Source: an uncultured Dehalococcoidales bacterium (GTDB lineage: Bacteria > Chloroflexota > Dehalococcoidia > UBA1151 > UBA1328). From it: 31,940 nt of DNA. This document shows, piece by piece, positions 9,473-17,836 of the stretch. Positions within the stretch are counted from its first letter, which is position 1, and every line of letters begins with the position of its first letter. Location: contig CAJQSP010000007.1 of NCBI GenBank assembly GCA_905614375.1, forward strand, positions 1 through 31,940, in the 5' to 3' direction. The notes under the pieces are model-generated. The model worked only from the letters and a program-made list of their open reading frames with translations. It was not told where the DNA came from and ran no database searches. The translations under genes were made by a program, and so were the position numbers.

Positions 9473-9805
9473 TGTTGGAAACTTTCACGTGGAATCATCG
9501 TGTTAATTCCGGTAGTAATGCCATAGCGCCACGTCTACGAGCGATTTTTTTCCTCTACGTCGAGTCACCGTATACTCTCGTGAGCGCGCTTATTGCGCCT
9601 GTCGGCGTAGTCCGATCCAAATTGCTTTTACTAGATTTTATTATGCCAAAAGTCGATGGCTACGAAGTTCTGAAAAAAACTCCGTATAGTCAACTACAAA
9701 CAGCCACCTCACGTGATTGTGATGAGTGCGTTCTCGCAGATAACGATTAACGACGATACCGGCTATAGGTAGCCGCATCATTGCCACTGAACCACGACAA
9801 GACGA
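9473..9805. other. Spacer with a response-regulator relic
   Basis: No intact gene is visible in this 333-base stretch between the menaquinone operon and the rhomboid gene. It contains a degraded receiver-domain fragment on the plus strand (about 9621-9772), and a small perfect hairpin (CGGCTA-TAGG-TAGCCG, 9760-9775) without a T run. The rhomboid promoter should lie near 9480-9560 on the minus strand. Confidence 0.5.
9621..9772 (+). pseudogene. Relic of a response-regulator receiver domain
   Basis: One frame reads KLLLLDFIMPKVDGYEVLKK (about 9620-9679), a clear match to the receiver core around the phosphorylated Asp. About 30 bases later the next receiver strand appears one frame over: HVIVMSAFSQ (9710-9739), ending at a TAG at 9770. 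The N-terminal half of the domain, with its acidic pocket, is not found upstream. A frameshift plus a missing 5' part mean this is a gene remnant. It lies opposite in strand to its neighbours. Confidence 0.6.
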
Positions 9806-10657
9806 TCAGTTGGCCTGAACGATGTCCAGCTCAGGCATCTCGTTCAGAATTCCGCGGTCAACGGCCATCCCAAACAGCTTGTTCAGCGCCTCTCGACCTT
9901 CTTCGCCCATGTCTACAGTATCTTCGTTGACGTACATCCTGACGAATTTTTTTCCATCTTCGGGATCGATCCCTCGGCCAAAACCAAGGGCGTACTCAAG
10001 CGCGTCGTCTTCGTGAGCACGTGCGTAGTTGATACTCGCTAGAGAAGCATCTGCAATTGTCTGGGCTAAATCATCGCCAATATGTCGGCTAACGAGGTCG
10101 ACACCGAGTGGAATGGGAAGAGTTGTCGCTTCATACCACTTCTCACCGAGACTCATCACTCCGTGAAATCCTAGCTTTTCGTAAAGAATTTGTCCTTCGT
10201 GAAGAAGTATTCCAACATCGGCTCGACCTTCTTGTACGGCGGGACCGACGTCATCGAAGTCTACGAATACCGGCTCGCAGTTTTTCGGACCAAAAATCTG
10301 AAATAGCAGCCATGAAGTAGTAAATTGACCTGGCACGGCAACACGTTTACCTTCGAGGTCGGTTTCGGTCATCGGGTCGACAGACACAACCATTGGACCG
10401 TAGTTGCGACCAATGGAAGAGCCGCAAGACATGATTCGATAATGCTCAGCTACGTCAGGGTATCTAGCGGCTGAAATAGCCGTGACAAGGAGCTTCCCAG
10501 TAGCAGCAAGTACATTGAGCGATTCGATATCTTCCATGTGGTGGGCAATCGAGTAACCTGGAATTTCTACGTACTTCTTTTCCATTGCGTAGAACATAAA
10601 TGCATCATCCGCGTCAGGGCTGTGGCCAAAGATGATCTTGTTATCGTTGATAGTCAT
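9806..10657 (-). CDS. mqnD: 1,4-dihydroxy-6-naphthoate synthase (MqnD)
   Basis: The 283-residue product belongs to the MqnA/MqnD family, with a periplasmic-binding-protein-like fold. The N-terminal motif HSPDADDAFMF and the downstream stretches TAISAARYPDVA and GRNYGPMVV fit the MqnD branch. The enzyme makes 1,4-dihydroxy-6-naphthoate from cyclic de-hypoxanthine futalosine. It is the last gene of the menaquinone operon, starting 31 bases after mqnC. MqnA, the other family member, is encoded two genes upstream, which supports the MqnD assignment. Confidence 0.88.
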   Translation of the reverse strand: MTINDNKIIFGHSPDADDAFMFYAMEKKYVEIPGYSIAHHMEDIESLNVLAATGKLLVTAISAARYPDVAEHYRIMSCGSSIGRNYGPMVVSVDPMTETDLEGKRVAVPGQFTTSWLLFQIFGPKNCEPVFVDFDDVGPAVQEGRADVGILLHEGQILYEKLGFHGVMSLGEKWYEATTLPIPLGVDLVSRHIGDDLAQTIADASLASINYARAHEDDALEYALGFGRGIDPEDGKKFVRMYVNEDTVDMGEEGREALNKLFGMAVDRGILNEMPELDIVQAN

Positions 10658-10688
10658 GATATTTCGAATACTCTCGGGAATTTGATCG

Positions 10689-11813
10689 TTATTTGGTTAT
10701 CGCTAGTTCAGCACCTGAACCTTCAACAAGTTCGTAATTCGTGAGTCTCTGAATTGGAGAATAACCAGCCTCTGTGATCATTTCTCTAACTTCATCTTCA
10801 GTAGTTCGATTATAAAAACCGGCCGCCAACATCACGTTTTCGTCGAATAGCGTTCCACCGAAATCGTCGGCACCGAAGCGCAGCGCAATTTGGCCTGTCT
10901 TTTTGCCTTCAGAGAACCACGAAGCCTGAATATGCGGAATATTGTCGAGCATGATTCGAGAGAGAGCGATGATTCTCAGGTACTGATTAGGTCCCGCTTC
11001 ATCGTCGACAAACTTGGCAAGAGCCGTGTTGTCCTTTTTGTACGACCACGGAATGAACGCCGTAAATCCTCCATCATTTCCGTTCTTCAAAGCAAGATCT
11101 TGAACGTTTCTAATATGTTCAAACGATTCGATGATGTGGTGATCTTTTTCAACGTGACCGTACATCATCGTTGCGGTCGACTTCAGGCCGACCTTGTGAG
11201 CTGCCTCGTGAACTTTGGTCCACTGATCTACCGTGTCTTTTGGTTTGAACCTCGACACAGTGGCCTTTACTTCGTTTGAAAGGATCTCAGAACCGCCACC
11301 TGGCATCGAACGCTGTCCTGCGTCATATAACGCTTGAAACACCTGTTCGTAGTTCAATTCCGAGACTTCGCTCATACGAACGATCTCCGGTGCCGACCAG
11401 TAGTGCGGGGTCACATCCGGAAACCGTTTCTTGGTTTCAGCAACCATATCGACGTAATAATCGAGCTGAAGTTCGGAGTTCAGACCGCCCTGCATCAACA
11501 CTGTCCTTACGCCGTTCTTGCGGGCTCGCTCAATCTTGTCCATGATCTGCTCAACTGTGTAAGTGTATGCAGATGGGTCGTTCGGATCGGTTCGGTAGAA
11601 GGCGCAGAACGAACAAAAGGCGTCACAGAGATTGGTGTAGTTCAGATTCGTGTCGACCACATATGTAACGTCTTTGTTGGGGTTGTGACGCTGACGCAAT
11701 ATTTCAGCTAACGGGGCCAGATCGAGAAGTTCGACCTCCTGCATGAGCCAGAATCCCTCTTCGCCGGTTATTCGTTCGCCGGCATGAACTTTTTTCGTAA
11801 TTTGCTGGAGCAT
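10689..11813 (-). CDS. mqnC: Cyclic dehypoxanthine futalosine synthase (MqnC)
   Basis: This 374-residue radical SAM enzyme carries its iron-sulfur cluster motif CDAFCSFC (Cys63, Cys67, Cys70), preceded by NLNYTNL and followed by AFYR, a combination typical of MqnC. VLMQGGLN, RSMPGGGSE and FGADDFGGT further down also match the family. It cyclises dehypoxanthine futalosine, the third step of the futalosine pathway. The ATG lies 21 bases after the mqnA stop, and the gene is flanked by mqnA and mqnD in one operon. Confidence 0.93.
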   Translation of the reverse strand: MLQQITKKVHAGERITGEEGFWLMQEVELLDLAPLAEILRQRHNPNKDVTYVVDTNLNYTNLCDAFCSFCAFYRTDPNDPSAYTYTVEQIMDKIERARKNGVRTVLMQGGLNSELQLDYYVDMVAETKKRFPDVTPHYWSAPEIVRMSEVSELNYEQVFQALYDAGQRSMPGGGSEILSNEVKATVSRFKPKDTVDQWTKVHEAAHKVGLKSTATMMYGHVEKDHHIIESFEHIRNVQDLALKNGNDGGFTAFIPWSYKKDNTALAKFVDDEAGPNQYLRIIALSRIMLDNIPHIQASWFSEGKKTGQIALRFGADDFGGTLFDENVMLAAGFYNRTTEDEVREMITEAGYSPIQRLTNYELVEGSGAELAITK

Positions 11814-11834
11814 ATTGTTGATCTCATCGACGAT

Positions 11835-12668
11835 CTAAATAGACGTCGAAATAGCCTTTTGTACTGAATATTCGGATGAGGTCGACACCGCTGGTCGCCA
11901 TTCAGGTAGTTTGTTAAGTCTCACTTTGAACTCGTGCTGTCCTGCGCGCTCATAAGGTCCAAGAAAATAAGTGAAATTTCGTACGTATGTCTCTACATCA
12001 GATTTCGACATAGTTTCGTTCGCCCTGATCCGAACAATCTCATCAATCGAGTTCATTCCAGTACTCGTTGATTCAATCAATACATGTTCAAATTTTTCAC
12101 GAACGGCTTCTGGAGCGTCAATGCGCACGACCCACTCGGCAAATACAAACGGCAGTCCTGTAAGTGTTTTCCATGCCGAACCAAGGTCGTAGTAGTACGG
12201 GTACTCACCTAGCGCTAGTTTTTCGAGTGCGGGATCACCAATAATTAGGGTCGCATCATGGGCATCCGACATTTCTACAAATCGGTGATTGTTAACGTTC
12301 CACAGATCTGCAAATAAAACTCGCAGGAGCTGAATCGAAGTAGCCGTGTGAGTGGTCACTGCTATATTCGAGCCCGAGAGCTCTTCAACTGGGATATTCG
12401 AAAACAGGAACACGCTCAACGCTGCGCCGTCACATGCAACACCCATATCACCAAGCGACTGAACTTTTTCTCCTATACGCAGCACTTCTGCAATTGGGAG
12501 CGGACCGGCATGTAGTTCTCCACTTTCAACCGCAGCGGCCATAGCACGAGGCGGCAAGGCGATTAACTCGCATGAGTCTGTAGGAAGTTTTCTGTAGAAA
12601 ACCTCCGAGTTCAGATATGTCATGTGCCCTACTCTCAACTTGAGAAGATCAGGCTGATTAGTGGTCAT
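11835..12668 (-). CDS. mqnA: Chorismate dehydratase (MqnA)
   Basis: The 277-residue product shares the MqnA/MqnD fold and begins with LRVGHMTYLNSEVFY, matching the MqnA N-terminus. It removes water from chorismate to give 3-(1-carboxyvinyl)oxybenzoate, the entry step of the futalosine pathway. The ATG at 12668 overlaps the mqnE stop codon by 11 bases. A longer frame to 12830 would add 54 residues lying inside mqnE and is rejected. Its product is the substrate of the MqnE encoded just upstream. Confidence 0.9.
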   Translation of the reverse strand: MTTNQPDLLKLRVGHMTYLNSEVFYRKLPTDSCELIALPPRAMAAAVESGELHAGPLPIAEVLRIGEKVQSLGDMGVACDGAALSVFLFSNIPVEELSGSNIAVTTHTATSIQLLRVLFADLWNVNNHRFVEMSDAHDATLIIGDPALEKLALGEYPYYYDLGSAWKTLTGLPFVFAEWVVRIDAPEAVREKFEHVLIESTSTGMNSIDEIVRIRANETMSKSDVETYVRNFTYFLGPYERAGQHEFKVRLNKLPEWRPAVSTSSEYSVQKAISTSI

Positions 12669-13782
12669 AGACCTTGATCTCGTTGTACAGGGCGTCTCGT
12701 TCAACCGGAATACGTCTGGCGTCTCGGATGGAAGAAGCCATGGACTCGCGTGCTTGACCCGCTGGAGATTCGGCGAGCGCAGCGTGTGCGATTCTCTCTT
12801 TGCCGATCGTCCCATCAAGGTCGTTAGCACCGAAGTTCAAGCCAATGCTTGCGGTGGCCGCACCGAGCATCACCCAATAACTCTTGATGTACTTGATGTT
12901 GTCGAGCATTAGTCGAGCTGCGGCAATCATTTTCAGATCGTCCATCGCAGGCGTGTGTCGAGGTCGGAGTTTGGTCATACCCACTTGATACTCAAGCGGG
13001 ATGAATGCCAAGAATCCACCGGTTTCGTCTTGAATATTGCGAAGTCGGACTAGGTGCTCGATTCGCTCTTCAAACGACTCAATGTGCCCGTAGAGCAACG
13101 TGCAGTTCGTAGGAATATCCATACGGTGCGCGGTTTTATGGATCTCAGCCCATCGATCAGCATTCGCCTTGCCGGGGAGGAGAATCTTGTGGACGCGTGA
13201 CGAGAAGACTTCGGCTCCGCCACCCGGCATCGACTGAAGTCCGGCTTCTTTCAAGATCGCAAGTGATTCTTCTGGAGATACTTTCCATCTGCGCTGGAAG
13301 TAGTCGATTTCTGAAGCGGTGAAACCTTTTATCTGAACATGGGGAGCTTTTTCATGAATGGCCTTGACCATTTCGACGTAGTACTCGAACGGCCATGTCG
13401 GGTGGTGACCACCGACGATGTGAATTTCATGAATGTCATCATCGACGTGATCGAGAATTTCATCTATCGACATTTCGTAAGCGTCTTTTTCGCCTGGCTT
13501 CTTGGCGAAGTCACAGAATTTGCAACTGAGAACGCAAATGTTTGTCGGGTTCACGTGTCGATTTAGAACAAAGTAAACCTTGTCACCAGTGACTCGCTTT
13601 TTGGCGAAGTCGGCCATGCGACCTACACCGGCGAGATCGTCAGTTGTAAGAAGTGTTACGCCCTCCGATATCGAAAGCCGTTCGCCAGCTTGTACTTTGT
13701 CCCAAATTGGGAACAGACGTTTGTCCGAAAGATTCAGTTCGACCTTCAGATTCGGGTCGGCTACTTCCAGTATCGGGACCAT
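12658..13782 (-). CDS. mqnE: Aminofutalosine synthase (MqnE)
   Basis: The 374-residue radical SAM enzyme has CVLSCKFCDF (Cys83, Cys87, Cys90) after HVNPTNI, and VGGHHPTWPFEYY, both hallmarks of MqnE. SMPGGGAEVF and LNFGANDLDGT follow further down. It joins the MqnA product with S-adenosylmethionine-derived adenosine to form 6-amino-6-deoxyfutalosine. The ATG overlaps the ubiD end by 22 bases, so the two are probably coupled in translation. It shares a general layout with MqnC, but the HHP motif distinguishes it. Confidence 0.93.
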   Translation of the reverse strand: MVPILEVADPNLKVELNLSDKRLFPIWDKVQAGERLSISEGVTLLTTDDLAGVGRMADFAKKRVTGDKVYFVLNRHVNPTNICVLSCKFCDFAKKPGEKDAYEMSIDEILDHVDDDIHEIHIVGGHHPTWPFEYYVEMVKAIHEKAPHVQIKGFTASEIDYFQRRWKVSPEESLAILKEAGLQSMPGGGAEVFSSRVHKILLPGKANADRWAEIHKTAHRMDIPTNCTLLYGHIESFEERIEHLVRLRNIQDETGGFLAFIPLEYQVGMTKLRPRHTPAMDDLKMIAAARLMLDNIKYIKSYWVMLGAATASIGLNFGANDLDGTIGKERIAHAALAESPAGQARESMASSIRDARRIPVERDALYNEIKVYDH

Positions 13783-15518
13783 TTCGCATCCACTTTCTTA
13801 ACTACATCAGGATCCATAACCAGAGGTTTCTGATAGCCCTGCTTCCAAGTTGCATCAATTCCCAGCACTCCTGAGTAAACAGGTGCCAAGCCTCTAAATT
13901 CGGTTCGTGAGAACATCACATCGAGTACGGCATCGAATCTCGTGAATATTCCCCATATCAAGTTCTCGTCGTCCTCTATGTCGACATCGTCAGATACTGC
14001 AACGACGATCTTTACGCTGCCAAGCAACGGGTTGTCGACCAGCTTTTGAATGATGTTTCGCCCACCACCGGCGGTCTGAACTACGAGCATCGTCTTGCCG
14101 ACAAGCCTGTGCTTGCAGATTCCAGGGGCAATAGCACTGATGTTTGCTGGCAGCGCAACCGCAGTTGGAGCGCCTTCACCGACGGGACCGGTCGCATCCA
14201 AGATCATCTTCGATCCCTTGTGGAGTGCTTCGCCTGTGAAATCCAACGTGTCGGCAGCTGTTCTTGCTATCAGGTGGAAATTCTGTTCAGGATCGAAGTT
14301 ACGGCGGATCGCCTGCATCACCTGACTGTAATTGCGAGGATTCACATCAGGACCAACCAACACGAGGTTCTTGGTTAACGACAATTGCCCCTCGCCCAAC
14401 AAGCCAAGTGCAGTTTTGATTGGCTCACGTTGATATCTAGGATCTACCGACACGACCAACAAATTGTGGAAACCAGCTTCGTAATATGCCCACATGTCTT
14501 TCACTTCTTTGCGCAAAAGCCGCATAAGTGGTGTCAGAGCAAGTTGTGCAGCATCGCCGAGGTATCGATCTTCCTGTGGCGGTCGCCCCACAACTGTTGC
14601 CGGGAATATTGCGTTTTTACGGTGCGTCATCCGAGATATTTCGAATACTGGATGATCGGCGGCGGCAGAGTAGTGACCGAAGTGATCGCCGAACGGACCT
14701 TCAAGTCGACGTACACGTGGGCGCAGGATGCCTTCGAATATGAACTCAGCGTGTGCAGGAACCTTAATATCAATCGTCTTAGCATTGGTCAGCGGGGTTC
14801 TCTGACCTCGGACGATACCCGAAAAAGCAACCTCATCTAGTCCTTCGGGCAGTGGCATGATCGCGGCAAGAATAAGAGAAGGGTCTCCGCCGACGGCAAC
14901 TGCCATTTCTAGCGGTTTTCCCATCTTCTCGGCGATTTGATAGTGAAATCCACCGCCCTTCTGGATTTGCATGTGCATTCCAGTTGTACGCTCGTCATAC
15001 ATCTGCATCCGGTACATACCCATGTTTCCGGCGCCGGTTTTAGGATCACGACTCATGACTAGCGGCAGCGTGAAGAATCGTCCACCGTCTTCCGGCCAGC
15101 ATTTCAAAATTGGCAGTTCATCGAGCTGAGGTTCCCTAACCACTTGCTGCGAGAAAGCTCTCCGCGTGTTTTTAGGGCGAATCTTGAGTAATCGCCATGC
15201 GGTTTGACGGTTTCGCCAGAATGAACCCAGATTAGGCGGATTCACATCTTCCATGAACTTGACTATGTCTTCCCCAAGAGACTCGGCAGGTCGTCCAAGG
15301 GAAAGTTCGATTCTCCGCAAACTCGCCATCGAGTTGATCACAAGCGGGAACTTGGATCCTTTGACATTCTCAAACAACAATGCAGGAAGATTTTCTTTGA
15401 CAGCGCGGGTAGCTATTTCGGTAATTTCCAACTCTGGATCGACTTCCTCAGTTACTCGCTTGAGTTCGCCTTCTTTTTCAAGAAGTTTGAGGAATGATTG
15501 TAGATCAGTGAACGCCAC
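13761..15518 (-). CDS. ubiD: UbiD-family decarboxylase for menaquinone synthesis
   Basis: The 585-residue product is a UbiD-type (de)carboxylase that uses prenylated FMN. Family stretches include KGGGFHYQIAEKMGKPLEMAVAVGG and EGPFGDHFGHYS, the latter with the conserved acidic and His residues near the active site. In this operon it most likely decarboxylates the prenylated 6-naphthoate intermediate. It starts with GTG at 15518, directly next to the ubiX stop codon, with AAGGA about 10 bases upstream. The ubiX neighbour supplies the cofactor. A role on another aromatic acid is possible but less likely in this setting. Confidence 0.88.
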   Translation of the reverse strand: MAFTDLQSFLKLLEKEGELKRVTEEVDPELEITEIATRAVKENLPALLFENVKGSKFPLVINSMASLRRIELSLGRPAESLGEDIVKFMEDVNPPNLGSFWRNRQTAWRLLKIRPKNTRRAFSQQVVREPQLDELPILKCWPEDGGRFFTLPLVMSRDPKTGAGNMGMYRMQMYDERTTGMHMQIQKGGGFHYQIAEKMGKPLEMAVAVGGDPSLILAAIMPLPEGLDEVAFSGIVRGQRTPLTNAKTIDIKVPAHAEFIFEGILRPRVRRLEGPFGDHFGHYSAAADHPVFEISRMTHRKNAIFPATVVGRPPQEDRYLGDAAQLALTPLMRLLRKEVKDMWAYYEAGFHNLLVVSVDPRYQREPIKTALGLLGEGQLSLTKNLVLVGPDVNPRNYSQVMQAIRRNFDPEQNFHLIARTAADTLDFTGEALHKGSKMILDATGPVGEGAPTAVALPANISAIAPGICKHRLVGKTMLVVQTAGGGRNIIQKLVDNPLLGSVKIVVAVSDDVDIEDDENLIWGIFTRFDAVLDVMFSRTEFRGLAPVYSGVLGIDATWKQGYQKPLVMDPDVVKKVDAKWSRYWK

Positions 15519-16166
15519 TTATTGGATTCCTTCTTCGTTAGTCGAGTAAGAGGACGGATCAGGGCCAAGCCACGGCTTCATGACAGAAGATTGAATGCCG
15601 AGTGAAGCTAATATTCGGCCAGCCACCATGTCGATGAGATCGCTGATACTGGTCGGATTATGATAGAAACCGGGCGAAGCAGGGAGAATGACTCCGCCTG
15701 CCTCGGTGACAGAGGTCATATTGCGTAGGTGAATCAGACTTACCGGCATTTCACGAGGAACCAAAACTAGCCGACGTCGTTCTTTCAAGCAAACATCCGC
15801 AGCTCGTTCGAGCAAACCATTTGAGATTCCGTGGGCGATTCTCCCAAGCGTTCCACCCGAACAAGGTACAACAGCCATTCCGTCAACCCGGAATGAGCCC
15901 GATGCTATCGGTGAGGCGACGTCTTTGTGGTGGTATAGCTCGAAATTACCAGCATAATCGCTAGCTTGAGCCCATTCGAGCAGGGCGGGAGTGTCTGCCT
16001 TTGTGTTTCCGTTCAGCAGAAGTCCCTCTTCCACCTCGATGACTTTACGACCGGCGTCGGTGATTACTGCTTTCACTTCGTGACCGGCAACCAGCATCTG
16101 TTCTAGAACTCGCCGAGCGTAAGGCGCTCCGCTAGCACCTGCAATTCCCAATACGTAAATACCCAT
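15519..16166 (-). CDS. ubiX: Flavin prenyltransferase (UbiX)
   Basis: The 215-residue product is a UbiX/Pad1 flavoprotein that makes prenylated FMN from FMN and dimethylallyl phosphate. Visible features are the N-terminal GIAGASGAPYARRVLEQ nucleotide-binding motif, VVPCSGGTLGRIAHGIS and the conserved stretch LKERRRLVLVPREMP. Its ATG overlaps the ubiA stop as TAATG, and its stop abuts the start of ubiD, the enzyme that needs this cofactor. Confidence 0.93.
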   Translation of the reverse strand: MGIYVLGIAGASGAPYARRVLEQMLVAGHEVKAVITDAGRKVIEVEEGLLLNGNTKADTPALLEWAQASDYAGNFELYHHKDVASPIASGSFRVDGMAVVPCSGGTLGRIAHGISNGLLERAADVCLKERRRLVLVPREMPVSLIHLRNMTSVTEAGGVILPASPGFYHNPTSISDLIDMVAGRILASLGIQSSVMKPWLGPDPSSYSTNEEGIQ

Positions 16167-17050
16167 TAGATAACCTCACCAATCACTACGAACGTTCCGA
16201 ATACAACGGCGATGACCCCGTTCATTGTGAAGAAGGACATATTCAGTTTCGATAAATCGTTGGAAGACACGAGCGATTGCTCGTAAGCAAGTAGCACTCC
16301 CGCTGCAAGAACTCCAATTGCATAGAGAGGACTTGCTTCTAGTATTACGCCAGCAATTGCCAGCAGGATCACCGTTGATGCATGAAGTAGACGTGAAATT
16401 ACCAGAGCGCCAGGTATTCCAAACCTCGCCGGAATCGAGTGAAGCCCCTGCTCGCGATCTACTTTGAAGTCGGCAGTGGCATAAAGGACATCGAATCCAG
16501 CGACCCACACCATTGATCCGATGCCGATCACGACGAAACCGAATGGCAACGTCCCTGTAAGCGCTAGAGACACCGCTGGGGGAACTATCAGGTATACAGC
16601 GCCCATTCCAAAGTGAGCCAGCCAAGTGAATCGTTTTAGATACGGATAGCCAATCATCACTGCCAATGGAATCGGAGCAAGCGTCCATGTAATCGGATCA
16701 AGTTGCGATGTTGCTACTACGAAAATCAGTCCAGCGAAAACCATGTAGACAATCATCGCCCGTCGACTGATCGTTCCAACCGGGATTGCCCGTGTTGCGG
16801 TTCGAGGGTTTCGAGCATCGATCTCCGCATCGATCAATCGATTAGCCGTCATACCAAACGTGCGCATACCGACCATCGCCACTAGAACCCACAACAGACC
16901 AGACCACGCGGGCGTTCCGCTGGCTGACAAAAACGCAGAAAGAATTCCGAACGGAAGCGCAAACACCGAGTGTCCGAACTTGATCGCCTCTAAAAACAAC
17001 GCTAAACGTCGCCAGCCAGAAATCATTGATAGAGTCGTAGATTCAGTCAT
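16166..17050 (-). CDS. ubiA: UbiA-family prenyltransferase for menaquinone (MqnP-like)
   Basis: The 294-residue membrane protein has about eight to nine TM helices and the two Asp-rich motifs of UbiA enzymes: NRLIDAEIDARNPRT (Asn, Asp and Asp spaced as usual) and ATADFKVDREQG. It would attach the polyprenyl tail to the dihydroxynaphthoate product of the Mqn enzymes. The motif style is that of UbiA-like proteins found with futalosine genes. ATG at 17050 overlaps the tetR stop codon as TGATG; a TTG three bases upstream is an alternative. Confidence 0.88.
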   Translation of the reverse strand: MTESTTLSMISGWRRLALFLEAIKFGHSVFALPFGILSAFLSASGTPAWSGLLWVLVAMVGMRTFGMTANRLIDAEIDARNPRTATRAIPVGTISRRAMIVYMVFAGLIFVVATSQLDPITWTLAPIPLAVMIGYPYLKRFTWLAHFGMGAVYLIVPPAVSLALTGTLPFGFVVIGIGSMVWVAGFDVLYATADFKVDREQGLHSIPARFGIPGALVISRLLHASTVILLAIAGVILEASPLYAIGVLAAGVLLAYEQSLVSSNDLSKLNMSFFTMNGVIAVVFGTFVVIGEVI

Positions 17051-17673
17051 CAATTAGCGTTCTTACGATTATTCGATGGGTCCTTAACTTGAACTGATCC
17101 CAACAATAGTCGTCTCAAATCAGACGCTGATTCTTTTGGGGTCGGACCATCAGAGAAAAGCCAATGAACCACTGTTTCGTTGACGGCGCCTAACCAAACG
17201 CGTGCAGCCAAATCAGTGTTGATATCCGAAATCTGGCCATCTGATTTCGCTTGGTCGAGATTTTGACTAATCACGATTGCGAATCGATCGAAGATTTCCG
17301 ATCGTTTCGACTCAAAAGCATTGCCCATGCTGTAGCCCTGAGTCATCAATAACCGAGCGAGTCGTTTTTGTGCCGATAGAGCAGATAAAACTGAATCGAG
17401 CGCAGCTTCAGCAGATTCAAGCGGTGAATTGGCCCTTTCAGCAGCTGTTTCAGCGCGCTTGACCAATTTGTTCGCTAAGCGATCCATCACGGCGAAGAAT
17501 AGGTCTTCCTTGCTTTGGAAATGGAAATAAAGGCCACCCTTGGACATCGATGTTTTCTTGCCGATTTCTTCGACAAGAGCATCGTGATAACCATTGTCGG
17601 AGAAGACTGCTTCAGCAGCTTCGAGAATGCGTTCTCGAGTTTGGGTTCGTTGCAGAGTTGAAGATACTGACAA
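17050..17673 (-). CDS. TetR/AcrR-family regulator heading the menaquinone operon
   Basis: The 207-residue product has a TetR DNA-binding domain in its first 60 residues (RERILEAAEAVF, then MSKGGLYFHFQSKEDLF), and a variable helical ligand domain behind it. The only available start is TTG at 17673, with no clear ribosome binding site. Its stop overlaps the ubiA start, making it the first gene of the operon. A near-perfect 20-base palindrome lies 29 bases upstream, so it probably represses its own operon and perhaps the divergent gluconolactonase-like gene. The ligand is unknown; a quinone, lipid or redox signal would be a guess. Confidence 0.88.
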   Translation of the reverse strand: MSVSSTLQRTQTRERILEAAEAVFSDNGYHDALVEEIGKKTSMSKGGLYFHFQSKEDLFFAVMDRLANKLVKRAETAAERANSPLESAEAALDSVLSALSAQKRLARLLMTQGYSMGNAFESKRSEIFDRFAIVISQNLDQAKSDGQISDINTDLAARVWLGAVNETVVHWLFSDGPTPKESASDLRRLLLGSVQVKDPSNNRKNAN

Positions 17674-17701
17674 TGATATTGAGTCGTCTAGGGGCGCTGA
17701 T

Positions 17702-17721
17702 AACCGACCGGCCAGTCGGTT
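17702..17721. promoter_or_regulatory. Palindromic operator, probably for the TetR regulator
   Basis: The bases AACCGACCGGCCAGTCGGTT are a palindrome with only one mismatched pair (AACCGAC/GTCGGTT arms perfect). This style is common for TetR/AcrR-type operators. It lies between the tetR start (17673) and the divergent gene (17837), where it could cover both promoters. Confidence 0.7.
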
Positions 17722-17836
17722 TATACGTGCTCAGTTTACCGCCGATGTGAAGCAGCAGCAATATCACTCACTGTAGATAACGATGTCGAGGTGGTTGTAC
17801 CTCGACTGGGCGAGGACTAATCTTCTCCGTACAACG

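Noticed and set aside
9760..9775. Hairpin CGGCTA-TAGG-TAGCCG as terminator of the menaquinone operon
   Set aside because: The stem is only 6 bp and no T run follows on the minus strand.
12669..12830. 54-residue N-terminal extension of MqnA
   Set aside because: It lies wholly within mqnE in another frame, and the conserved MqnA N-terminus begins shortly after the ATG at 12668.
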